Assembly: GCA_020722685.1 (NCBI GenBank)
Contig: DYKH01000041.1
Span: 18,486 to 25,543 of the forward strand
DNA: 7,058 nt
From: Caldithrix sp.
GTDB taxonomy: Bacteria > KSB1 > UBA2214 > DYKH01
Direction of reading: 5' to 3'
Positions 1-6,418 of this stretch are shown here, piece by piece. The notes below the pieces were generated by a model. The model saw only the letters and a list, made by a program, of their open reading frames with translations. It was not told the origin of the DNA and made no database searches. Each line of letters starts with the position of its first letter. Position 1 is the stretch's first letter. The translations under genes and the position numbers were made by a program.

Positions 1-444
1 ACCACCTTTTGGAAAAAAAGCTTGCTTTTGTCGTCAGGGAAAATTATCTTGGCAACGAGATGACGCAGCGTTCAGTAAATCGGGTGGCAAACCTCACCCT
101 ATATGATATGAACAGAAGCCATAATCAAAGACACACCCTTTCCTTTTTTCCATTGCTCACTCCCACAGCCCTCAATGGTAAGCACCGTTTCGTAATCATT
201 CGTTTAATTGGACCAAACGGCTGGACAGTTGTTTCTATGGACGATCGAACAGCAGCCGACCATGGCAAAGCGTGAATTAGTAGCAACCGCTGCGGACATC
301 ACTTTCGGGACAAACCCACAGCACGAATGCACGCCAACACGATGCAGAATGAATTCTCATCTCGACCTATCTAACGATTCATCAACAACAGCACCGACGG
401 CTGTATAAGCCGCAGTAGCTTATCATTAAAAAGCGAGGTTAAAC
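1..444. other. Intergenic or uncharacterised stretch, no supported gene
   Basis: I see no convincing gene here. Two overlapping short open frames exist (TTG-initiated 9-275 and 208-408), but neither has a ribosome binding site, a recognisable motif or a family resemblance. Their products are low-complexity, basic and cysteine-poor without any domain character. Close to the downstream gene there is a small hairpin, ATAAGC/GCTTAT around a 7-nt loop (405-423), and then the ribosome binding site of the trehalase-like gene. No clear sigma-70 or TAnnTTTG promoter could be picked out by eye. The stretch probably contains the promoter of the trehalase-like gene and possibly the tail of an upstream non-coding or decayed region. 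Confidence 0.5.
435..438 (+). promoter_or_regulatory. Ribosome binding site of the trehalase-like gene
   Basis: GAGG sits six bases before the ATG at 445, the normal Shine-Dalgarno distance. It supports that ATG as the start and is the clearest ribosome binding site in the window. The other genes have weak or no visible Shine-Dalgarno sequence. Confidence 0.6.
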
Positions 445-1596
445 ATGCCGCAGAACTTTCATTCTTTGATTCCTGAGATCAAAAAGCGCATGAATGACGA
501 ATTCTTGCGCGAAACGTCTGCCGACACCGAAGAACTGTTGGCTGTTCCCTACCCGTACGTGGTGCCGGCTAAGAAAGAGCGGGACGCACTTTTTTATTGG
601 GACACCTATTTTATCAACCTCGGTCTCATTCGAATGAAAATGATTGATCAAGCCAGACACAACGTCGAAAACCTCATCTTCCTATTGCGCAAATTCGGCT
701 TTGTCCCCGCTTCCAACCGCAAGGACCTGCTCACCATTTCCCATCCACCTTTCTTGCCCTGGATGGTGCGCGACGTTTATCGGGCTACCGGCGACAAGGA
801 ATGGCTGCGAAGAACGTTGCCGGACGTGGCCGCCGAGTATCGCTTTTGGACCAACAAAGCCCACACCACGGCAAATGGACTTTATCGTTATGCCCTCGCA
901 AAAGGCGATCCCGCGACGGACGAAAAAGCATTGGAGATGGAATCCGGATGGATTGGCTCGCCAAGATTCGAAGACCTCAGCCACTGCAATCCGGTCGATT
1001 TGAATGCATTGCTGTATCGAAACGCCATGATCATCTACGATCTGCAGATCGAGGCCGAAGGCAAAGGCGATGAGAGCTTGCTGCAAAAAAGCAAACAAAT
1101 CCAAAAGCTCATGGAATTTTGCTGGGATGAAACTGATGGATTCTACTATGACAATGATTTCCACAAAAAACAGTTGCGCAAAGTGAAAACGATGGCCGGA
1201 TTCTTTCCCATCTTTGTGGAAATGGTGCCGCAAAAGCGCGCCCGGCTCATGCAAAAGCAACTGAAAAGCTTTGTACAACCCGGCGGCCTGGCTTGCATGG
1301 ACAAAACCTATGGCAGCGGACCGTCGCCGTGGAATTATCCCCTCTGCTACGCTCCCCTGATGTATTTCACCATCAAAGGCTTGTGCGATTACGAAATCAT
1401 GGAAGATGCCGCCGACATCGGTACCAACTGGCTAACCATGGTGGCGGAAATCTATCAGAACACCGGTGAATTCTGGGAATGGTATGACGTGGCGGAAAAG
1501 AGCGTCAAAGCCTCGAACTCTGTCCCCAATCGACCCATCATGGGTTGGACGGCCGGAGTTTTCATAGCCCTGATCGATGCGCTGGGACTGGAATAG
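445..1596 (+). CDS. GH37 trehalase-like glycosidase with altered catalytic site
   Basis: The 383-residue protein resembles the catalytic (alpha/alpha)6 barrel of glycoside hydrolase family 37, whose known members cleave trehalose to glucose. Visible family landmarks are YWDTYF (51-56), NR followed by SHPPF (91-103), ESGW...SPRF (166-175), VDLNALLY (184-191), QPGGL (278-282), PWNYP...AP (295-304), EWYDV (345-349) and GWTAGVF (367-373). E345 aligns with the catalytic base Glu of E. coli TreA (Glu496). The general-acid position, Asp312 in TreA's SGWD motif, is Ile170 here. The TreA substrate arginine in the SRSQPPF motif is Ile98, and the PGGRF signature before YWD is missing. The protein is shorter than TreA (about 560 residues) and has no signal peptide, so a cytoplasmic location is likely. 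The fold family is confident, but trehalase activity is doubtful; a related disaccharide or glycoside is possible. The ATG start has a good ribosome binding site. Confidence 0.85.
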   Translation: MPQNFHSLIPEIKKRMNDEFLRETSADTEELLAVPYPYVVPAKKERDALFYWDTYFINLGLIRMKMIDQARHNVENLIFLLRKFGFVPASNRKDLLTISHPPFLPWMVRDVYRATGDKEWLRRTLPDVAAEYRFWTNKAHTTANGLYRYALAKGDPATDEKALEMESGWIGSPRFEDLSHCNPVDLNALLYRNAMIIYDLQIEAEGKGDESLLQKSKQIQKLMEFCWDETDGFYYDNDFHKKQLRKVKTMAGFFPIFVEMVPQKRARLMQKQLKSFVQPGGLACMDKTYGSGPSPWNYPLCYAPLMYFTIKGLCDYEIMEDAADIGTNWLTMVAEIYQNTGEFWEWYDVAEKSVKASNSVPNRPIMGWTAGVFIALIDALGLE

Positions 1597-1610
1597 CGGT
1601 GGCCAGCACC

Positions 1611-1638
1611 CTCGCATGGCAGACCCCTGTTCTGCGAG
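1611..1638 (+). repeat. Hairpin downstream of the trehalase-like gene
   Basis: CTCGCA (1611-1616) pairs with TGCGAG (1633-1638). Inside, G-U pairs and a CAG/CTG step close an ACCC loop, giving a nearly continuous stem with one T-C mismatch. It starts 15 bases after the stop codon at 1594-1596. There is no T-run behind it, so it is not a standard intrinsic terminator. It could be a transcript 3' end structure or chance; the rest of the 188-bp gap shows no gene. Confidence 0.35.
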
Positions 1639-1784
1639 CCGACCAACAGAAATCGGTCCTCATTTTGCGGGGACATTGATAGACAGACAAGAAATGTAGA
1701 AAACTTAAGGCAAAGGACAACTCATAATAGCCATCAGGAACCACTCCCTTTCGCATAGCTTCACGCCCTTTGCCGCACAAATCT

Positions 1785-3119
1785 ATGCCCAGCCACGCTG
1801 AACAGTTGCCCGCATTCCACCGCCATCTTCGCCTGTTCGATGCAACCATGGTCGTCATGGGCGGAATGATTGGGGCCGGCATTTTTGTCAATCCCGCCTT
1901 TGTGGCGCAAACGGTTCCTACATCCGGTTTGGTGATTTTGGCTTGGATTGTCGGCGGGATGATCGCCTTCATCGGCGCTCTGATCTTTGCCGAGTTGGGC
2001 GCACTCTTGCCGCAAGCCGGAGGGCAGTACGTTTATCTGAGTCGGGGCATACATCCTCTGTTGGGCTTTCTCAACGGCTGGGGGCTCTTCTGGGTCATCA
2101 CCACCGGCGCCATTGCCTTTGTCTCAGCCATGGCTGCCGAATATCTGACGGCCCTGTTGGAGATTGACAAAGCGGCCACCAAGCCTATCGCCGTTGGCGC
2201 TATCATTCTGATCTCGATTCCCAATTATCTTGGCATCCGCTGGGGCAGCCTGATGCAAAACTTGTTCATGATCTTGAAGATCCTCGCTCTCGTCTGTCTG
2301 ATTGTGCCGGGCCTGTTTGCCCCGATTTCCCATGCATCTGGAGAAGCATCCGGATTGGTGAATCCGCCCCTTGATCTCTCCATGCTCTCTCTGCTCGGCG
2401 TTGCCTTGGTGCCGGTGCTTTTTTCCTATGGAGGCTGGCAGAACTGCAACAACATTGCCGAAGAAGTGAAGGAGCCGGCTAAGACCATTCCGGGATCGGT
2501 CATGATCGGCACCGCCGCGGTGATTCTCATCTATCTGTTCGCCAACGTTGTCTATTTGCGCGTGCTGGGAGTTGCGAGACTGGCGGCTTCGACAACGCCG
2601 GCTGCCGACGTCATGTACGCAATCTTTGGTCCCCTTGGTCAAAAACTCATCTCCTTAGCGGTAATCTTGTCGACATTGGGACTGGCTAATCTACTGGTGC
2701 TTGCCTCACCGCGCGTTTATTTTGCCGCCGTCCGCGACAACGGCCTCATTGCGCGGGCAGGCCGCTTGCACGACCGGTATCGAACTCCCACCCTGCTGAT
2801 TATAGCCCAGGCGGTTTGGAGCATCCTCCTGCTTATTGTCGGCAGCTACCGGCAGTTGCTCAGCTACATCGTCTTTGCCGATTGGCTGTTCTTCGGCCTC
2901 ACTGCAGTGACCCTTTTCATTTTTCGCAAAAAGCTGCCGCACCACTCTCGCCCGTTCCGCACCTGGGGTTATCCGATTTTGCCGGCCCTGTTCACGCTGT
3001 TTGCGGGATTCATGGTTCTCAACACCTTCCTAACCCAATTCCGCGCATCCGCCATTGGCCTGCTGATTTTGTTGAGCGGGGTTCCGGTTTATTATCTGAG
3101 TCCCAGACAGCCAAAATAA
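1785..3119 (+). CDS. APC-family amino acid permease
   Basis: The 444-residue inner-membrane protein has about twelve hydrophobic segments (roughly 20-40, 48-71, 93-122, 134-150, 158-180, 199-222, 238-262, 284-309, 336-354, 357-380, 395-417, 421-438), as expected for the APC superfamily. The first segment carries GGMIGAGIF (26-34), the glycine-rich unwound helix that binds the amino acid backbone in this fold. Segment 6 and the loop after it read FSYGGWQN...EEVKEPAKTIP (213-236), close to the L-type/SteT-like group, and SPRVYFAAVRDNG (308-320) follows segment 8. It probably imports or exchanges a neutral amino acid using an ion or substrate gradient; the substrate cannot be read from sequence. 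I chose the ATG at 1785; an in-frame TTG at 1770 would add five residues, and neither has a clear ribosome binding site. The aminotransferase gene follows after 12 bp, suggesting one transcript. Confidence 0.88.
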   Translation: MPSHAEQLPAFHRHLRLFDATMVVMGGMIGAGIFVNPAFVAQTVPTSGLVILAWIVGGMIAFIGALIFAELGALLPQAGGQYVYLSRGIHPLLGFLNGWGLFWVITTGAIAFVSAMAAEYLTALLEIDKAATKPIAVGAIILISIPNYLGIRWGSLMQNLFMILKILALVCLIVPGLFAPISHASGEASGLVNPPLDLSMLSLLGVALVPVLFSYGGWQNCNNIAEEVKEPAKTIPGSVMIGTAAVILIYLFANVVYLRVLGVARLAASTTPAADVMYAIFGPLGQKLISLAVILSTLGLANLLVLASPRVYFAAVRDNGLIARAGRLHDRYRTPTLLIIAQAVWSILLLIVGSYRQLLSYIVFADWLFFGLTAVTLFIFRKKLPHHSRPFRTWGYPILPALFTLFAGFMVLNTFLTQFRASAIGLLILLSGVPVYYLSPRQPK

Positions 3120-3131
3120 TGGAATTGATTC

Positions 3132-4208
3132 ATGCACACATTTGACTATATGCGCTGGGCGAAAACCCAGCTCCCGGTAAAATACAACCTCGCCCGCAGC
3201 GGGGTAAGAGATCTGCACCTTTCTGATTTGCCTTTTGCTCTAAGCGATCTCGACATCGCCGGGGCGAATGTGTACGGTCATAAAATGCTCATTCACGCCA
3301 TTGCCCAGCGATTCCACATTGAGGAGCAGCAAATTGTGCTGGCGCAAGGCACCTCTTTTGCAAACCACTTGGTTTGTGCAGGTCTGCTTCAACCCGGCGA
3401 TACAGTGCTCGTCGAGCAGCCCGCTTACGAAGTGCTATACAAACTGCCCCTGCTGTTTCATGCGCACGTCCTGCGATTACCGCGTCGCTACGAAAACCGC
3501 TTCCAAATCGATCCCGATGAGCTGAAGAAACTCATGTCGGACAAGGTTCGGCTGATCATCTTGACCGACCTGCACAACCCCAGCGGAGTAAAATTGGAGC
3601 CGGGTATTCTGGAGCAAATTGGCCGGATCGCCCGCGATTATGGGGCCCATGTTTTGGTGGACGAAGTCTACCTTGAGTCTTACTATGAAAACCGACCGCC
3701 CATTGCCGCCAGGCTCGACGGTGCGTTCATCACCACCAGCAGTCTCACCAAGGCATACGGCTTGAGCGGTCTCCGCTGCGGCTGGATCATTTGCCAGGCG
3801 AACCTGGCGCATAGGTTGCGCTTGCTGAACGATTTTTTCGGCGTAGTCGGCGTCTTTATCAGCGAGCAGATAGGAGCCATGTTGATGCGGAACCTCGATG
3901 CCCTGGCCAGTCTTCACCGTGGCTACCTATCGGAAAACCTGCGTCACGTTAGCGACTTTGTCGAAGGCCATCCCCCTCTTGAGTGGGTTCCACCAACGGC
4001 CGGAATGATCGCATTCCCAAAACTCAAGGGCGTCATGGACTCGCAAAAACTGGCAGAATTACTCAGAGAAAAATACCAAACCGCCATTGTGCCCGGGCGT
4101 TTTTTCGAGATGCCGCAACATTTCCGCGTTGCCTGGGGATTGGAGACCAAGGCGCTGAAGACGGGATTGCGTCAATTGGAACAGGCCCTGACCGAAGTGG
4201 CAGATTGA
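3132..4208 (+). CDS. PLP-dependent aminotransferase, class I/II (fold type I)
   Basis: The 358-residue protein is a complete fold-type I aminotransferase, which moves an amino group between an amino acid and a 2-oxo acid using pyridoxal phosphate. Expected residues are present: the cofactor phosphate loop GTS (73-75), the ring-stacking aromatic Y99 in EQPAYE, HNPSG with N149, DEVY with D177 and Y180, the Schiff-base lysine K207 in SSLTKAYGLSG, the phosphate-binding R215, and FRVAWG with R332, the usual substrate carboxylate arginine. It is somewhat shorter than the usual roughly 390-400 residues, mostly at the N-terminus and in loops. No membrane segment or signal is seen, so it is cytosolic. 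It starts 12 bp behind the permease stop, so the two are probably co-transcribed and handle the same amino acid. The substrate is unresolved. ATG 3132 is preferred; an in-frame ATG at 3150 would still leave the fold intact. Confidence 0.9.
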   Translation: MHTFDYMRWAKTQLPVKYNLARSGVRDLHLSDLPFALSDLDIAGANVYGHKMLIHAIAQRFHIEEQQIVLAQGTSFANHLVCAGLLQPGDTVLVEQPAYEVLYKLPLLFHAHVLRLPRRYENRFQIDPDELKKLMSDKVRLIILTDLHNPSGVKLEPGILEQIGRIARDYGAHVLVDEVYLESYYENRPPIAARLDGAFITTSSLTKAYGLSGLRCGWIICQANLAHRLRLLNDFFGVVGVFISEQIGAMLMRNLDALASLHRGYLSENLRHVSDFVEGHPPLEWVPPTAGMIAFPKLKGVMDSQKLAELLREKYQTAIVPGRFFEMPQHFRVAWGLETKALKTGLRQLEQALTEVAD

Positions 4209-4273
4209 CAGAATGCAGGAAGTACAGATGACAGGGGATACTCAACCCGCCGAGCAGACTGGCAAAAAATGGC

Positions 4274-4306
4274 TTGCGAAGCTGGGAAGATTTGTTTATA
4301 TTTTTG
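4274..4306 (+). promoter_or_regulatory. Likely promoter of the tRNA gene
   Basis: TTGCGA (4274-4279) lies 17 bp before TATATT (4297-4302), a fair sigma-70-type pair. The overlapping TATTTTTG (4299-4306) also fits the TAnnTTTG -7 element of Bacteroidetes. The elements end about 16-20 bases before the mature tRNA 5' end, leaving room for a short leader removed by RNase P. The assignment is by eye only. Confidence 0.45.
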
Positions 4307-4322
4307 CCGCCTTAAGAGAGAT

Positions 4323-4396
4323 GGCGGCGTAGCTCAGCAGGTCAGAGCAGTGGAATCATAATCCACGTGTCCGGGGTTCGAATCCCTGCGCCGCTA
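4323..4396 (+). tRNA. tRNA-Met (anticodon CAT, probably elongator)
   Basis: A full 74-nt cloverleaf can be folded. The acceptor stem is GGCGGCG against CGCCGCT, the D-arm GCTC/GAGC with GG in the loop, and the anticodon stem GTGGA/TCCAC around ATCATAA, giving anticodon CAT. The variable loop is GTGTC, and the T-arm CGGGG/CCCTG surrounds TTCGAAT; the discriminator is A. It lacks the C1xA72 mismatch and the three G-C anticodon-stem pairs of bacterial initiators, so it is an elongator Met or, less likely, an Ile tRNA whose C34 becomes lysidine. The first acceptor pair is a G-U wobble (G1-U72). CCA is not encoded (CAA follows), so the tail must be added by the CCA-adding enzyme. Confidence 0.93.
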
Positions 4397-4410
4397 CAAA
4401 AAGACGGAAC

Positions 4411-4439
4411 AAAAAAAGCCTTGCTTAATGCAAGGCTTT
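4411..4439 (-). terminator. Rho-independent terminator between the convergent units
   Basis: A perfect 10-bp stem, AAAGCCTTGC (4415-4424) and GCAAGGCTTT (4430-4439), closes a 5-nt loop. Read on the minus strand, the hairpin runs into an uninterrupted T-run (the seven A at 4411-4417 on plus), so it is a strong intrinsic terminator 42 bases after the topoisomerase stop. On the plus strand a weaker T-rich tail (TTTCTGATTTT) follows, so it may also end the tRNA transcript. The two convergent units would then share it. Confidence 0.85.
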
Positions 4440-4481
4440 CTGATTTTGCCAGAATTCGCAAACGCGATTTGTTGAGAAGCT

Positions 4482-6230
4482 TTACTCTTCTGACACCGGC
4501 CCCTCCTCCCCATTCTTAACCCACATAAATTTCCGGCTCAAATTCTTGGAGTAGAAATTCTTCAGGACGTCATATTCAACCTTTTTGCCCCAGTTGTAGA
4601 AAACGCGCGGATCGATGTACGACTTTTGGCTGGTGCCGAGATTCCAGGTGCGGTTCTGGCTGGATATGGCGATTTGCGTGCGCAGCTTTCCCAATGCATG
4701 CCGAGCCTTTTCTTCGCGACTCCTTGTTGAGCTAAGCTGCTTTGTGAGCCGTTCAATCTTGCCTTCATATTTGCGCTGCACGGAGTTTTTCTTTTCGGAA
4801 GTCGTGGCGCTTCGCTTCTTCTCTTTTGCTTCTTTTCGGAGCGCAGCCAAAAGTAAAGTCAAATCTTTCACCTTGTCGCCTATCGCCATCACTTGAGCTT
4901 GCAGCTTTTTCTCCCGCTCCTTGAGGTTCTGTTTGCGAGCCGTCCAATTAGCCGGCGCTTTTTTCGTATGATTGCAGAGAATGGCCGCTTCGATGTTTGC
5001 CCTTGTCGCCGCTTCCCATTTTTTGTACTCAGGATCGGCAGCGGTGACGCCGCTTTTTTCCAGTGTCTCCTTGACGACGCCGGTCGCGTGGTGGGTCCTA
5101 AAGACCTTGGCCGTCAATCCCGGCAGCACCTCGGACAAGTATTCGTTCACGTTGCGGCTGGTCACATCAGGAAACAACTGCGGCTTGTTACCGGCTGCAT
5201 TCTTTTTCTTGTCCCGGCCATTGCCGGAAGGCCGGGCTCTCGCAACAAGCTCTGCCAAATTGCGTTGCACTACCTCGTCCAGCTCGATCTTTTTGTGCCA
5301 AAGCACCGAGTCCTTACCGAGGAAACGAAATTCCGCGGTACGGTCCGGATGCAATTTTACATGCTCAGGCCTCAATGTCGTCGCACCGACTGTGTCCGCC
5401 TCATCCGGATCTTTTTCGTCGCCGACGCGCAGGCAGAGCTTGTCAATTAAGAAACAGGCGGTGGCTATACTGCGGCGCTTGGGATGTTCATCCTTCAGGC
5501 CGGCTTGGATGTGCGCGCGCACTTGCTCCAATCGAGAGTCCAGCTCGATGGCCTTGTCGAACTTTTGCGCTTCGCGGGCTTGTTTGATCGGCGCCGTGTC
5601 ATGTAGCCAGATGTACTTCATTTTCTCGGACAGTCTGTCTTCCCATCGCGCCACCCATAAATTTTCCGGCTGCCAGACAATTTCCTTCCAATCACCTTCC
5701 GGGCGCGGCGCATCCGGACTCAAATTGAGCGTGACGTCTTTCTGAGTCGCTCCTTCTTTCCACTTACCGCGCATGGGGTGCTTGCCGCGTCCCATAAATA
5801 TGCCGCTGGGTTCGGTCATGTAGTTGGCCAACTCTATTCGCTCGCCATTCGCAATAGCGTAGCCATATTTTTCTTTCAAAGCCTCCCGCTGGGCTTTCCT
5901 TTTCAGCGCCAATGCTTTGCGTTCCTCTTTGGTCAAGCTTTCTCGCGCTTCCCTTTCCTGTTGGACCACCTGCAATACCGAAGAAAAATCCACTTCCGCT
6001 ACTTTCAAGGCGGGCTCGACGGCAAGCGCCTTGCTGAAATCAGCCAGGAAATTGCGGACGAAGGTCGCGTCTTCAACGTAAGGTGTTCCTTGCTTCTTTG
6101 CCCAAGCGAGAGCCATTTCCTCCTGTTTCGGATTCATGACTATTTCTTTGCCCCGCACCACAATCGACAATCCCAAATATTTCGGTGGATCAGGCACTAT
6201 TATTCCGTTATGAATCAACTGCGTCAACAA
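4482..6230 (-). CDS. DNA topoisomerase IB, large eukaryote-type
   Basis: The 582-residue enzyme relaxes positive and negative supercoils by nicking one strand through a 3'-phosphotyrosine. Its order of parts matches eukaryotic Top1. The N-terminal DNA-binding part (about 3-205) has HNGIIVPDPP, EKYGYAIANGERI and EPSGIFMGRGKHP; the catalytic core covers about 206-425; a charged coiled-coil linker covers about 430-520; and the C-terminal domain (522-582) contains LGTSQKSYIDPR. All five catalytic residues align with the human enzyme: R287, K306 (FLGKDS), R378 (KVFRT), H421 (LCNH) and Y538. The long nuclear N-terminal tail is absent, and a basic low-complexity insert sits at 332-350. The start is TTG at 6230 (a second TTG follows); no ATG or GTG lies upstream in frame before a stop, and the next in-frame ATG would remove conserved sequence. 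A terminator follows the stop. Confidence 0.95.
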   Translation of the reverse strand: MLTQLIHNGIIVPDPPKYLGLSIVVRGKEIVMNPKQEEMALAWAKKQGTPYVEDATFVRNFLADFSKALAVEPALKVAEVDFSSVLQVVQQEREARESLTKEERKALALKRKAQREALKEKYGYAIANGERIELANYMTEPSGIFMGRGKHPMRGKWKEGATQKDVTLNLSPDAPRPEGDWKEIVWQPENLWVARWEDRLSEKMKYIWLHDTAPIKQAREAQKFDKAIELDSRLEQVRAHIQAGLKDEHPKRRSIATACFLIDKLCLRVGDEKDPDEADTVGATTLRPEHVKLHPDRTAEFRFLGKDSVLWHKKIELDEVVQRNLAELVARARPSGNGRDKKKNAAGNKPQLFPDVTSRNVNEYLSEVLPGLTAKVFRTHHATGVVKETLEKSGVTAADPEYKKWEAATRANIEAAILCNHTKKAPANWTARKQNLKEREKKLQAQVMAIGDKVKDLTLLLAALRKEAKEKKRSATTSEKKNSVQRKYEGKIERLTKQLSSTRSREEKARHALGKLRTQIAISSQNRTWNLGTSQKSYIDPRVFYNWGKKVEYDVLKNFYSKNLSRKFMWVKNGEEGPVSEE

Positions 6231-6259
6231 AACTTCTGAATTCCCTTCTGTCTGTTCAT

Positions 6260-6265
6260 ATTATA
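6260..6265 (-). promoter_or_regulatory. Possible -10 element for the topoisomerase gene
   Basis: Read on the minus strand, positions 6265-6260 spell TATAAT, 29 bases before the TTG start. No acceptable TTGACA-like -35 is found 16-18 bp further upstream, where the palindromic repeat begins. The call rests on the hexamer and its position only. Confidence 0.3.
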
Positions 6266-6306
6266 GAGATGCACTGCGGTAGAGATGCATGGCCGCGCGT
6301 CTCTAC
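6264..6306. repeat. Palindromic intergenic repeat, one full and one partial copy
   Basis: Positions 6279-6306 form an almost complete 28-nt palindrome. GTAGAGA pairs with TCTCTAC at the ends and GG/CC at the centre, with two G-U pairs and one A-C mismatch between. The outer arm sequence TAGAGATGCA also occurs 16 bp earlier at 6264-6273, so a truncated copy lies directly beside the complete one. Palindromes of this GTAGAGA...TCTCTAC kind are, from general knowledge, dispersed intergenic repeats in several bacterial phyla. It lies just upstream of the topoisomerase gene and could form a transcript hairpin or be a small mobile repeat. Confidence 0.7.
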
Positions 6307-6418
6307 AATCGTATGTCCATATCATGGTTATTTTTTGCCGCCTGAATAAACAATTTTTTTCTTATTTTGCAAGAAAATCTTTTTACTGCCGGCAAGACCC
6401 CACTCACGGGTGGGCAGA

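Noticed and set aside
9..275. Open frame of 88 codons on the plus strand
   Set aside because: It has a TTG start without a ribosome binding site and no recognisable motif, and it overlaps another equally featureless frame (208-408).
682..1278. 198-codon minus-strand frame inside the trehalase-like gene
   Set aside because: It is the antisense shadow of a gene with clear GH37 motifs, and its own product shows no family features.
1770..1784. TTG at 1770 as the permease start
   Set aside because: It adds only five residues with no ribosome binding site; the ATG at 1785 is the simpler choice, though not proven.
4295..4302. TTTATATT before the tRNA read as an archaeal TATA box
   Set aside because: The spacing would be tolerable and the topoisomerase has thaumarchaeal relatives. 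However, the Shine-Dalgarno usage, intrinsic terminator, GH37 gene and palindromic repeats favour a bacterium, and a TTG-N17-TATATT pair explains the site.
4209..4322. Remnant of an integrated element at the tRNA
   Set aside because: I saw no integrase, no duplicated tRNA 3' end and no IS termini near the tRNA gene within this window.
4893..5745. Long plus-strand frames (185 and 257 codons) inside the topoisomerase gene
   Set aside because: They are antisense shadows of a gene with every catalytic residue in place, and the products are Ser/Arg/Cys-rich as expected of reverse-complement frames.
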